Shown here piece by piece: positions 1 to 8,487 of a DNA stretch of 64,000 bases. The first letter of the stretch is position 1, and each line of letters opens with the position of its first letter. The notes under the pieces were generated by a model. That model ran no database searches. It saw nothing but the letters and a program-made list of their open reading frames with translations, and was not told the DNA's origin. The position numbers and the translations under genes are program-made. Location: NCBI GenBank assembly GCA_021732845.1, contig JAKFUF010000142.1:16566-80565 (forward strand), read 5' to 3'. The DNA comes from Planctomycetaceae bacterium (GTDB lineage: Bacteria; Planctomycetota; Planctomycetia; Planctomycetales; Planctomycetaceae).

Positions 1-3000
1 TCTCCGGCGAACACCACCAGCTCTGTTCCGGGAAGGACGACACCGCCGCCTTCCAGGTGAAACTCGGTGCGAAAGCAGAGGTCGACCGGGAGCTTGTCGA
101 AGAGTTGCCAGGCGGGCATATGAATTGAACCACCCTTGTCGCCGCCCAGACGAATTTGCGGAGCCCAGCCGGCCGGACCCCAGGTGGAGTACAGCTTGCG
201 GCCGGGCCGCGGTGCTTCCGGCATCTTCCGTGGATTGGGACGCTCGTCGGTGACTTCGCGGATTTCAAAGGCGGCGCGGAACTGTTCCATCAGCGCTTCG
301 GCGGGTTGAACGACCAGGTCATCCGAGGTCTCTGGAGGCAGCATTTCGAAGGCGTACTCGGGCGACTCGAGCTTGCCGGACCAGGTCTGGTCGCCGCCCT
401 CGAACTTGTAGTCCGTGACGAGCCGGATGGTATGCCGCCCCACCGGCAGTTTGCCGAGGCGGAACCAATGGGAGATCGACGTGTGCTGCGGATACTTGAA
501 CGGCTCGCCGATTTGCTGGCCATCTAGGAAGTGCGTGGTAACCGTTTCCGATTTCAAAGCCGGCTCTTGGGGAATGCCGTGGTAGCCGCCACGGTAGCGC
601 GGTCCCACGGCGATGGCGGCATCGACACCGGCGGGATAGGTCGCCCGCTGCTGGATGAAGTGGGTCATCTCGGCCTTCAGGTACTGCTCAAGTTGATCGC
701 GTGAAAAATCCTTCCACAGTGTGGCGATGATGACCGCGGCGGGATCGGGGGCGAGTTCCCCCGAGTCGCCCACGGCGGCAATGAGCTGGTTGCCGGACGC
801 CGGCTGGTTGTCCCGCATCAGCCGACGGAGGTTGTTGGAGACTTTGGGGCTGTGGAATTTCGGGAAGGCGACCATTTCGCGGCGAATGTTCTCCAGCCCG
901 ATCTGGGTTTTGGTGCGAGTCTCGGGTTCCTTGGGTTGAGCCACATTCAAGACGAACGGTTGCGTGACAATGACGCGCGAGACACGGGGCTTCAAGGTCT
1001 TACGCGGCGGCTCTTCGGGGTCTTCGGCGGGCTCGTAGGCGAACTCGTGAAAATAGAGGCGGAGGGAAATGCGGTGCGCCCCTTCCTTCAGCTTCAGACC
1101 GGTGATCTCGAAGGCCGCCTTCATGGGCCTTCGAACGTCGGGTGGTTGAAGCATCCAGTCTTCCGACAAGACGAACGGCAGCGTGATTGGTGCGGCACCG
1201 GGCGACAGCGGATCGATGCCGCCCCAGGGCTGATCGTTCCGGCGGTATTCCACGCCATCGACAATGACATCATGCTGCGTGTGATGGGTTTCCAACCCCA
1301 GGTCGAACTGCAGGCTCGGCTCCTTGATGCCCACATTCCGCAGGTCCACATACAGCAGCGGTAATTCATTGGGGGAGACCGTCAGTCGACCTTCGCCAAC
1401 AACGGTTCCCACGATTCTGGCATCGGGCATCCGCAGGCGGTATTGCAGGCCATACTCGGCGTCGATCCATCCGTCTTCGCTGTCGGCGACTTCCTGAGTT
1501 GGAAACGCAGGTGGGGCCTGATCGCGCTGGGGGATGCCGCCGAAGTTGCCCAACGGGAGTTCACGCGTGGTCGGATCCTTCGCCGGTGCGGTGCCAGCCA
1601 ATTCAAGCTGGTCGACAAGTTTTACTTGATCCACACCGTGCTTCCGCAAATCCTCCCGTAGAAAGGTGAGTATTTTGATCGCCTCATCCCGGTCCGGTGC
1701 CTGCCCTTTCACGAGAATCTGCATGGGGTGGATGCTCAAGAACACCGTGCTCTTTGGAAACGTCACGGCGACGGATTTCTCCAAGTCACGGATGAACGAC
1801 GGCTGCTCCTTCACCAGCACCGCCGCCTTCACCTGCAGATCTCCCAGGGGCCGGTCCCCCGCCTCCAGCTTGATCGCCTCTTTCCCCTTGGCAAACTTGT
1901 CGAGCGGGAGCCAGCCGACTTGTTCGTGCCAAAACACCAGCTCCCATTCGCCGGGGGGAATGTTTTCAATGCGGAAGTTGCCGTCCTCGCCCGTGACGGC
2001 AAAGCCGGAATGATCGAGCGGCAGGACATACGCCGACATCCAGCCTCCGAAGTTGGAGGTCACCTTGAACGGCACCTTTTCCGCCCGAAGCTTTAAGGCC
2101 ACGCTGGCTTCGTTGTTCAACAGGCGGTTAAAGGCTTCGTTCACCTGCGGCTGACCGACAAAATCGAGCGGCGGGCGGTCACGATTTTGCAGCATCAGGG
2201 GCTGCCAGCTTCCGAAGGCGATCACATGCGGCGTCAGCCGGCCCTTCTCGATGGTCAACGAGACGGGCTTGTCATCCGGGTTGATGGGCAGCGCGATCTT
2301 TTGCATGGGGTCGGCGGGACGCAGCCAGACCAGCACATTGGCCAGCCCGTTTTGAGGCCCCACAACGAGCGATTCATCTGGGATCGGTGTGTCGCGGTAG
2401 TTCTCTTGAAACACCAACTGCATCCACGAAGGACGATGCGGCGATGTGCCACGGTTGCCATCGACCGCCCAGGCCTTGAGGTCTGGCGGCGGGACGGTGA
2501 TCTTCTTCGCCACTGGGCGCTCGCCATCGAACACGACCCGCCCCGTCAACGTGGCTAGCGATGCATCCACGGTTTTCGGCGGCTGGCCGAGATCGATCCG
2601 CACGTCAGCAGGATCAGTGAGGGCGATCGGCAGGGCACTGCTGATCCCGGTGGTCAGCCGAAAGTAGACCTTTCCCTCGGCATCGGCGGGAAATGCCGGG
2701 CCGCTGGTGTTTTCACCATTGCGGTTCAGCCAAATCCCCTTCCGCACAATCTCCGCCCAGTCGAACCGCAGCTTTTGCGTGCGGTGGGGCTTGATCACCT
2801 TGCCGCCCATGTGCATGCCCGCGGGCAGCAGCACACGCAGGTCTTCACTGTTCAATCGAAAATCAGCCCGGCTGAAGACAAACGGGTCGTCTGTCCGGTT
2901 CGTGGCGATGACCTCAATCACGCCATGAGTTCCCCCGTCACTCACGGAGACCTCCATGTCCGGCGCCTCCATGTCGCGCCGGTTGAACCAACCCGGCAGG

Positions 3001-4883
3001 GCGGGCACTGCCTGCGACAGCGGCTTGCCGTCCGCCGCTGGTACCTTGGCCGTGAACACTTCGGCATTCGGCTGATCGGGGTTCACGACGAGTGTATGCG
3101 TGCCATCAGTCAGGCCTGTCAGCGTGACCCCAGCCTTCTGCGTTCCATCCCAGTGGAGAAGCTGTTTCACCTCGGAGCCGTAGCCCTCCCGCGCCTGTGC
3201 AACCATGCCGCCAATGATTTCCTGTTTCTCGTTCACCAGGTTGAGCACCAGCGGGCCGGTGGCTTGGACATTGCCCTGCGTGCCGTCTCCGGCATCGGCC
3301 TGCACCTGGGGTGTTTCCGCGGCGGGTGGCGCTGCTCGCTGCTCGTTCAGGCCGCCTTCGGCGAAGGGGTCGTTGACAGCGACGGCTTGATTTGGAAGTG
3401 GACGTTCGCGGACATGAAAGGTGAGCACCAGCCCCGTCTTGCCGAGTTGGTGGCTGGTCTCAACCCTATCGAACCAGTGTGTGTCCATCAGCCGACGCAC
3501 GTCGTCGGCGAGCGTTTCCTGGCTGACGGCAAGTTCGGGACGGGACTTGATGACCTTGAGGATCTCGTCGTCGGGAATGGTGGTATTGCCCTCGATCCGC
3601 ACGTCGGCCAGAGGCGCATTGAGATTCATCTCCTCCGCAGCTCCCGCGGCGGGAGCGGGGCGGTTCCCGAGGGTGACCCAGACGGCGCAAAGGAGAAACA
3701 AACCCAGGACCATCGGCGTCAAAATCCAACCCGACTGCCGCTCAAGGGGCACACCCATGATCCGGCGGACACGGATCATCAAGGCACCGCCGGTCGCGGA
3801 CAGGACCGGCACGAGACGATTGGCCCTGGCCGCTTGGGGAGCTGAGCCACGCAGTTCGTCGACTGTGACCAGGGCGCGGACATAGTTGGTGCGGTTGCCC
3901 AGGACGCGGACGACCAGGTCGTCACAGCAGTCTTCCCGCTCGGTCCGCATGGCATGCGACATCCACCAGACAGCGGGATGGTAAAAGAACACGGTTTCGA
4001 CAAACATCTGGCCCAGGTTGGCGAGGTAGTCATGCCGCCGGATGTGGGCCAGCTCGTGAGCCAGAATCGCCTCCAGCTCGGCGGGCGACATGGAAGTGGC
4101 GACACTGACTGGCAGCAGAATCATTGGTTTCAGCCAGCCGATGACGGCGGGGACTTCCACCAGCGTCGACTGTACGACGTCGACGGCGCGGTGGACGCCG
4201 ATTTGGTTGGCGAGCCGAACCACGAGGTCGTGGATGGCGGGGGCAACCGGCACACCGCGCAGCCGCAGGTGGCGGACGGCCCACATCCCCAGCGCGGGGC
4301 GGAGCGAGACCAGCACCACACCGACCAGCCAGATGGCGACGATGGGCGTGAGCCACGGTTCGATTGAACGTTGCAAGCGCTGAACCAGCAACCCGGCCGG
4401 CGGTGCCAGGACGGGTGTCTCAGTGGAGGACGCTGGAGCTTCCATCCTGTCGATCTGGGGCTGGTCCGAAGTGGGATTGAAGTGTTGCGGGACCTGCTGC
4501 CGTTCGGTTTCGAGCGGCGGCAGGACCGACGCGATTGGTGCATGCGGGTTTTCGACGACGGTGATCTTCACGCTTGGCACGGGACGCGTTGAGCCACCGC
4601 CAGTCATGGGAGCCATCGGCTGAGGCACAACGAGCACGAAGGTGATTCCCGCGATGATCGGCATCGCCACCAAGGCCGTGGCACACGCGAGATATCGCGT
4701 CTGAGCCTGGCGGTGCGCGGGGAGGCACCACGCCAGCAATTGCCGCGCGATCAATAACAACAGCGCGATCGCGGAAAACTGCCACAGCGAGTGGATCAGC
4801 GTCCAGCCGACGCGCTCAATGACTCCGGACAGCAGGCGATGATCAACCGGCAACCAGCCGAGAGGTTCCAGGAGTGCGGTCAT
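1..4883 (-). CDS. Very large M56 (BlaR1-like) membrane metallopeptidase with POTRA-like and carboxypeptidase-regulatory-like domains; C-terminus off the left edge
   Basis: The minus-strand frame stays open from ATG 4883 to the window edge, giving at least 1627 residues, far longer than BlaR1 (about 600). Hydrophobic segments lie near residues 34-54, 68-88, 178-200 and 383-402. The zinc motif HELAH is at residues 276-280 (nt 4044-4058), as in M56 peptidases that cleave BlaI-type repressors. After the last membrane segment, residues about 415-490 read like a POTRA domain (VRIEGNTTIPDDEILKVI, then WFDRVE). Residues about 775-995 resemble a carboxypeptidase regulatory-like fold (GNFRIENIPPGEWELVFW); the rest is beta-rich and unassigned. 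The start overlaps the BlaI stop (ATGA), so the pair is translationally coupled. Role as sensor and protease for its BlaI is inferred. The C-terminal end is not visible. Confidence 0.88.
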   Translation of the reverse strand, partial: MTALLEPLGWLPVDHRLLSGVIERVGWTLIHSLWQFSAIALLLLIARQLLAWCLPAHRQAQTRYLACATALVAMPIIAGITFVLVVPQPMAPMTGGGSTRPVPSVKITVVENPHAPIASVLPPLETERQQVPQHFNPTSDQPQIDRMEAPASSTETPVLAPPAGLLVQRLQRSIEPWLTPIVAIWLVGVVLVSLRPALGMWAVRHLRLRGVPVAPAIHDLVVRLANQIGVHRAVDVVQSTLVEVPAVIGWLKPMILLPVSVATSMSPAELEAILAHELAHIRRHDYLANLGQMFVETVFFYHPAVWWMSHAMRTEREDCCDDLVVRVLGNRTNYVRALVTVDELRGSAPQAARANRLVPVLSATGGALMIRVRRIMGVPLERQSGWILTPMVLGLFLLCAVWVTLGNRPAPAAGAAEEMNLNAPLADVRIEGNTTIPDDEILKVIKSRPELAVSQETLADDVRRLMDTHWFDRVETSHQLGKTGLVLTFHVRERPLPNQAVAVNDPFAEGGLNEQRAAPPAAETPQVQADAGDGTQGNVQATGPLVLNLVNEKQEIIGGMVAQAREGYGSEVKQLLHWDGTQKAGVTLTGLTDGTHTLVVNPDQPNAEVFTAKVPAADGKPLSQAVPALPGWFNRRDMEAPDMEVSVSDGGTHGVIEVIATNRTDDPFVFSRADFRLNSEDLRVLLPAGMHMGGKVIKPHRTQKLRFDWAEIVRKGIWLNRNGENTSGPAFPADAEGKVYFRLTTGISSALPIALTDPADVRIDLGQPPKTVDASLATLTGRVVFDGERPVAKKITVPPPDLKAWAVDGNRGTSPHRPSWMQLVFQENYRDTPIPDESLVVGPQNGLANVLVWLRPADPMQKIALPINPDDKPVSLTIEKGRLTPHVIAFGSWQPLMLQNRDRPPLDFVGQPQVNEAFNRLLNNEASVALKLRAEKVPFKVTSNFGGWMSAYVLPLDHSGFAVTGEDGNFRIENIPPGEWELVFWHEQVGWLPLDKFAKGKEAIKLEAGDRPLGDLQVKAAVLVKEQPSFIRDLEKSVAVTFPKSTVFLSIHPMQILVKGQAPDRDEAIKILTFLREDLRKHGVDQVKLVDQLELAGTAPAKDPTTRELPLGNFGGIPQRDQAPPAFPTQEVADSEDGWIDAEYGLQYRLRMPDARIVGTVVGEGRLTVSPNELPLLYVDLRNVGIKEPSLQFDLGLETHHTQHDVIVDGVEYRRNDQPWGGIDPLSPGAAPITLPFVLSEDWMLQPPDVRRPMKAAFEITGLKLKEGAHRISLRLYFHEFAYEPAEDPEEPPRKTLKPRVSRVIVTQPFVLNVAQPKEPETRTKTQIGLENIRREMVAFPKFHSPKVSNNLRRLMRDNQPASGNQLIAAVGDSGELAPDPAAVIIATLWKDFSRDQLEQYLKAEMTHFIQQRATYPAGVDAAIAVGPRYRGGYHGIPQEPALKSETVTTHFLDGQQIGEPFKYPQHTSISHWFRLGKLPVGRHTIRLVTDYKFEGGDQTWSGKLESPEYAFEMLPPETSDDLVVQPAEALMEQFRAAFEIREVTDERPNPRKMPEAPRPGRKLYSTWGPAGWAPQIRLGGDKGGSIHMPAWQLFDKLPVDLCFRTEFHLEGGGVVLPGTELVVFAG

Positions 4884-5266
4884 GAGGGGTTCTCCAATTC
4901 AGCCAGGAACTGCCGAATCTCCGCGATCTCTTCCGGTGAGGCTTTCTTGGCCGTCATGGCATGCATCATCAGCGTCTTGGCCGAGCCCTCGTACACTCGC
5001 TCCAGCAGTTCGCCCAGCATGCGTTTTTGGGCCTTTTCACGGGTCATGGCCGCGCGGTACACGATCGGCTTCGCCGTTTCGTCGCGCTTCACCAGCCCCT
5101 TTTCGAGCATCACCAGCAGCATCTTGACCGTGGTGGGGTACTGGGTCTCCTTGAGGTCGACCAACCCCTCGTGGACCTGCCGCACATTGCATGGCCCGCG
5201 ATCCCACAAGACACCCAGAATCTGCAGCTCCACTTCCGTGGGCTGCGTGGACACGGACCGCGCCAT
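4880..5266 (-). CDS. BlaI/MecI-family transcriptional repressor (first copy)
   Basis: A 128-residue winged-helix protein of the BlaI/MecI/CopY family (PF03965), the usual length. The N-terminal half has the DNA-binding wing (VELQILGVLWDRGPCNVRQV, then TTVKMLLVMLEKGLVKR), and the C-terminal half is the dimerisation helix region ending in IRQFLAELENPS. Start ATG 5266 is preferred over the longer in-frame start at 5326 because homology begins here and a purine-rich GGAGAGGGG lies just upstream. It overlaps the M56 gene by four bases. By family knowledge it represses its own operon until cleaved or released by the M56 partner; the palindromic promoter at 5530-5557 is the probable operator. Confidence 0.92.
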   Translation of the reverse strand: MARSVSTQPTEVELQILGVLWDRGPCNVRQVHEGLVDLKETQYPTTVKMLLVMLEKGLVKRDETAKPIVYRAAMTREKAQKRMLGELLERVYEGSAKTLMMHAMTAKKASPEEIAEIRQFLAELENPS

Positions 5267-5370
5267 GACGTTAGACCCCTCTCCATGACATTGCGTGATT
5301 CCGGGACACCTGTCGCGGATCCGCATCGCTTGCGGAGTGCGCTTCAGATTCTGACGGAAACGATCCCAAA

Positions 5371-5436
5371 TCAGACGTTTCCGACAAAAGTCGGGCGTCT
5401 CAGTTTCATGGAATTTCAGATTTCAGATTTCACAGT
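5371..5436 (+). repeat. Dispersed AATTTCAGATTTCA repeat in the blaI leader
   Basis: This stretch (core CCGACAAAAGTCGGGC, a small hairpin, then TTTCATGGAATTTCAGATTTC) recurs almost identically at 52042-52093, between the second blaI and its M56 gene. A shorter relative lies at 44613-44655. Both long copies sit beside BlaI/M56 genes, but the third does not, so it is probably a dispersed repeat and not a regulon site. Just upstream, 5287-5340 has a fragment related to the hairpin repeat at 25080-25250 (GATTCCGGGACACCTG). Confidence 0.6.
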
Positions 5437-5529
5437 AAAATGTCTTTTGGCGACATTCAATTGGCGAGGCAAGTCTGCCTGCCGGCTCATCATTGCGGAC
5501 CGGATCAAGAGAATTCATTCTTCTCGCTC

Positions 5530-5557
5530 AGTATAGAGAACGAATTCTCTATGTCAA
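5530..5557 (-). promoter_or_regulatory. Probable BlaI-controlled promoter with embedded palindromic operator
   Basis: On the minus strand TTGACA (5557-5552) and TATACT (5535-5530) are separated by 16 bp, close to a sigma-70 consensus. A perfect 8-bp inverted repeat, ATAGAGAA-CGAA-TTCTCTAT (5533-5552), fills the spacer and overlaps both boxes, where a repressor would block polymerase. It lies 264 bp upstream of the blaI start, so the transcript would have a long leader. That BlaI binds here is inferred from position and symmetry. Confidence 0.65.
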
Positions 5558-5639
5558 CATGTCTGCAGACAATTTGAATGGTCCTAAAATTCCGTCCCAC
5601 TTTGGAATCAAGATGCGGAGCCACGGATGAAACACGGAA

Positions 5640-5950
5640 CAACATGGCGCGGGCTTGCCCGAAACCCAACACCCCGGATTGTCGCATCGTCAGCCCCAAG
5701 GGGGCAGAATTCGATAGCCCAGGGCGAAGTTGGCAACGCCAACGGAGCCCTGGGTGCAATGACGACGAACGACGGAGCCCCAATCGGGGCGTGACCCGTG
5801 ATGTTTGTCGGATGTTCAATGAATCTCACCCCGTTGGGGCGGTTGGCCAGAGTCTGACCAGAAGCAGAACCCGCGATTGATCACTGATTTCCAGCACGCG
5901 CTGGCGAAATCGTCGCGGCACGCCAACAACCTGACGGTTAGTAGTACGGA
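5640..5950 (+). repeat. Dispersed ~310-bp intergenic repeat, copy A (internally deleted)
   Basis: Nearly the whole stretch matches, inverted, the longer copy at 44985-45395, and its left end also matches 8270-8328. It contains units bounded by CCCAGGG... and CCCC(G/C)TTGGGG palindromes. Copy A lacks about 95 bp present in the other copy, exactly between two CCCCGTTGGGG motifs, as expected from recombination between direct repeats. Short frames across it are open but look like repeat by-products. No gene is supported in 5558-6172. Confidence 0.75.
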
Positions 5951-6172
5951 TGGTTGGCAACCGGATCTTTCTTCAAAATCCGTGTTTCATCCGTGTTCAA
6001 TCCGTGGCTCAAATTCAATTCAATCGGAATGCAATCGAAGGTTGTTGCTTTGCAGGCAGGCACGTTTGGATCACCATTTGCTGCGGGGCCTTTGCTTGAG
6101 CGGGCGAAAACCTTAAATTTTCGGGCAGGGAACGCTGCCATGCCAACTCTCACTCTGTCATCAAGGAGCAAC

Positions 6173-7105
6173 ATGCTGTCCATTTCGAAGAGTGTCTGCC
6201 GTGTTCTCATGGTCACCGTGGCTCTGGGTTTGAGCCTCCAGGCGGGGCTGCTGCGTGCCGCGGATGGCGGACCCGTGGAACTCAGCCAGGGCAACGACAC
6301 CGTCACCGTCAAGATTGGCGGCGAGGAGTTCACCACCTACCGCTACGCCGCATCGCAGCCCAAGCCCTACTTCTGGCCGGTCCGCAGCCCCAAGGGGACG
6401 GTCGTCACCCGTGAGCTGGAAAACACCAAGGACCATCCCCACCACAAGGGGATCTGGCTGTCCATCGACGAGGTCAACGGCCTCAAGTTCTGGGCCGAGC
6501 AGGCCAAGATTCAGAACAAGAGTGTCACAATCGACGTGCCCTCTGGAAACCCCGCCAAGTTGACCGTGACCAACGACTGGCTGGGTGCCGACAACAAGCC
6601 CGTCCTGGTGGAGACCACCCAGATCAGCATCTGGTCCGACCGGCTGATCACCTACAATGTGACCTTCGCCGCGGCTGTGGACGTGACGTTTGGCGACACC
6701 AAGGAAGGCATGTTTGGCATCCGTTTGGCTGACCCGCTGCGGGAAAAGGTCGGTGGCAGTGTCGTCAACGCCGAAGGCAAGCTGGCCACCAAGGAGTGCT
6801 GGGGCCAGGAGTCGAAGTGGGTCGACTATTTCGGCACGGTCGAGGGCGATGCCTGCGGCGTGACGCTGTTCGACCACCCCAAGAACTTTCGCAAGTCGCG
6901 GTACCACGTCCGCGACTATGGTCTGTTTACCATCAGCCCGTTTGGCCAGCACGACTACACGAACGGCCAGCTCCCCGAAGATCCATACAAACTCCCCCAA
7001 GGCCAGAAGCTGCAGTTCACCTATGGCCTGTATGTCCACGAGGGAAACACCGAGGCTGGCAAGGTGGCGGCGGAGTATGAAAAGTTCCTGAGGGCCACCA
7101 AGTAA
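6173..7105 (+). CDS. Secreted DUF6807 (PmoA-like) protein
   Basis: 310 residues with a Sec signal peptide (MLSISKSVCRVLMVTVALGL...ALQAGLLRA type, residues 1-28) and then a single beta-rich domain of the DUF6807 family, common in Planctomycetota and often near sugar or heteroaromatic catabolism genes. Family-like stretches are YFWPVRSPKGTVVTRE, DHPHHKGIW (His-rich, residues about 90-96) and GVTLFDHPKNFRKSRYHVRDYG. The function of the family is not established; a periplasmic carbohydrate-related role is only a guess. ATG 6173 is chosen because AAGGAG lies 4 bp upstream and a signal peptide follows; an open extension back to 5954 runs into repeat DNA and has no such signals. The ADP-ribosylglycohydrolase gene follows 48-93 bp downstream in the same frame. 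Confidence 0.85.
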   Translation: MLSISKSVCRVLMVTVALGLSLQAGLLRAADGGPVELSQGNDTVTVKIGGEEFTTYRYAASQPKPYFWPVRSPKGTVVTRELENTKDHPHHKGIWLSIDEVNGLKFWAEQAKIQNKSVTIDVPSGNPAKLTVTNDWLGADNKPVLVETTQISIWSDRLITYNVTFAAAVDVTFGDTKEGMFGIRLADPLREKVGGSVVNAEGKLATKECWGQESKWVDYFGTVEGDACGVTLFDHPKNFRKSRYHVRDYGLFTISPFGQHDYTNGQLPEDPYKLPQGQKLQFTYGLYVHEGNTEAGKVAAEYEKFLRATK

Positions 7106-7198
7106 TGCCGCTTCGCCGTACCAGCTTCGCGAAACTCGGCGACCAGGAGCCTCATTACGGACACGGCAAATCCTCTACTCGGCTACCGCCGGGCGATT

Positions 7199-8236
7199 GT
7201 GGGTTCGTTGCTGGGCACGGCGGTTGGTGACGCACTGGGGCTGCCGTATGAGGGCGTGTCGCGCGGGCGGGCGCAACGGATGTTGGGGCCGCCCGACCGG
7301 TATCGATTCGTCTTCCGCCGTGGCATGATGTCTGACGATACGGAGCACACCTGTCTCGTCGCCCAGTCGCTGATTGCGGCTGGCGACGATGTGGAGGTGT
7401 TCCGCCGGCAACTGGCGTGGCGGCTGCGGTTCTGGTTGTTGGGCCTCCCCGCAGGCATCGGCTTGGCAACCCTCAAGGCGATCCTCAAGCTGTGGCTCGG
7501 GTTTTCCCCCAAGCGCTCAGGTGTCTTCTCGGCGGGCAACGGCCCGGCGATGCGCGCGGCGATTCTCGGTGCGGCCATGGACGATTTGCCCCAACTGGCG
7601 GCCTTCGTCCAGGCGTCCACACGTCTCACCCACACCGATCCCAAAGCCGAACATGGCGCGCTGGCCGTCGCGCTCGCCGCGCGGATGGCCTCCGGCAACG
7701 GAACGGTTTCTGGAACCGCCTACCTCAACTCGCTGACGACTGCGTTGGAGGGGCAGCCAGCCGCCGAGTTGCTGGCACGGGTGGAACGCGCCGTCGCATC
7801 GGCCGAAGCCAGCCAGGAAACAGAGGCCTTTGCCGCCGATCTGGGCCTGTCTCGGGGTGTCTCGGGATACGTGCTGCACACCGTACCCGTCGCCCTCCAG
7901 GCGTGGCTCACCCACCAGGGTGATTTTCGTGGCGGCGTCCAGGCGATGATCCGTTGCGGCGGTGACACCGACACCACAGCCAGCATCGTTGGCGGGATCC
8001 TGGGGGCCGCCGTCGGACCTGACGGCATTCCGTTGGAATTGCGACAGGGTCTGTTGGAGTGGCCGCGTTCGGTGGCCTGGATGGAACGGCTGGGCGCTGA
8101 ACTCGCTGCCGCACGCACGACCAAGGCACCAAGCAGACCGCCGGCCGTCCCGATGTGGGCCATCCCGCCACGCAATCTGTTTTTCCTGGTTGTCGTCCTG
8201 CTGCACGGTTTGAGAAGGCTGCTGCCGCCTTTTTGA
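7199..8236 (+). CDS. ADP-ribosylglycohydrolase (DraG/ARH family) with C-terminal hydrophobic tail
   Basis: 345 residues from the first conventional start, GTG 7199. Family motifs (PF03747) are GDALGLPYEG (10-19), the metal ligands SDDT (45-48), AGNGPAMR, THTDPKA and GGDTDTTASIVGG (about 250-262), so the binuclear Mg site looks complete. Members remove ADP-ribose from proteins, nucleic acids or small molecules; the substrate here is unknown. The last 25 residues are hydrophobic (NLFFLVVVLLHGLRRLLPPF), suggesting membrane anchoring. The usual family N-terminus (YR.A..GS) is encoded upstream of 7199 in frame, and ATT 7154, preceded by AGGAG, is a plausible true start. The stop codon lies inside the end of a repeat element (8234-8414). 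Confidence 0.9.
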   Translation: MGSLLGTAVGDALGLPYEGVSRGRAQRMLGPPDRYRFVFRRGMMSDDTEHTCLVAQSLIAAGDDVEVFRRQLAWRLRFWLLGLPAGIGLATLKAILKLWLGFSPKRSGVFSAGNGPAMRAAILGAAMDDLPQLAAFVQASTRLTHTDPKAEHGALAVALAARMASGNGTVSGTAYLNSLTTALEGQPAAELLARVERAVASAEASQETEAFAADLGLSRGVSGYVLHTVPVALQAWLTHQGDFRGGVQAMIRCGGDTDTTASIVGGILGAAVGPDGIPLELRQGLLEWPRSVAWMERLGAELAAARTTKAPSRPPAVPMWAIPPRNLFFLVVVLLHGLRRLLPPF

Positions 8237-8414
8237 GGATCGCAGCAACAATAGGGCATTTTGCTTGCGCGATGGGCTGACGATGCGACACTCCGGGGTG
8301 TTAGGTTTCGGGCAAGCCCGCGCCATGAAAATTCGTGGTTCCCCTCCCGTTCCCTAATAAGTTCGGCCTTCGGTCAGCATCTTGAAGCGTGCTTTTATTC
8401 TTTGTCCGGCTCCA
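8234..8414 (+). repeat. MITE-like dispersed element, short copy (chimeric interior)
   Basis: The left end TGAGGATCGCAGCAACAATA and right end TATTCTTTGTCCGG match the ends of the elements at 22517-22847, 44653-44862 and 63500-63802; the ends are imperfect inverted repeats. The interior carries the end of the 5640-type repeat (GACACTCCGGGGTGTT, then GGGCAAGCCCGCGCC) followed by the GAAAATTCGTGGTTCCCC block shared with 22762-22847 and 45374-45400. It overlaps the stop codon of the upstream gene. Confidence 0.6.
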
Positions 8415-8460
8415 AAAACAGAAAGCCGTGGCACAGAACGGTTGTCTGTGCCACGGCTCC
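8410..8460 (-). terminator. Intrinsic terminator downstream of gnd
   Basis: A perfect 14-bp stem, AGCCGTGGCACAGA (8424-8437) paired with TCTGTGCCACGGCT (8445-8458), has a 7-nt loop. On the minus strand it is followed by TTTCTGTTTTTG, giving a typical Rho-independent terminator 28 bp past the gnd stop. Confidence 0.75.
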
Positions 8461-8487
8461 GGGTTCAACTGGCGTCTGACCTGAAGG

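Noticed and set aside
2775..3845. 356-residue plus-strand frame
   Set aside because: It lies opposite the M56 gene, whose frame has the HELAH and POTRA motifs and coupling to BlaI; the plus frame has no family features.
5578..5880. 100-residue frame in the dispersed repeat
   Set aside because: Equivalent frames occur in the other repeat copies; it has no start signal, and the frame survives only because the repeat is GC-rich.
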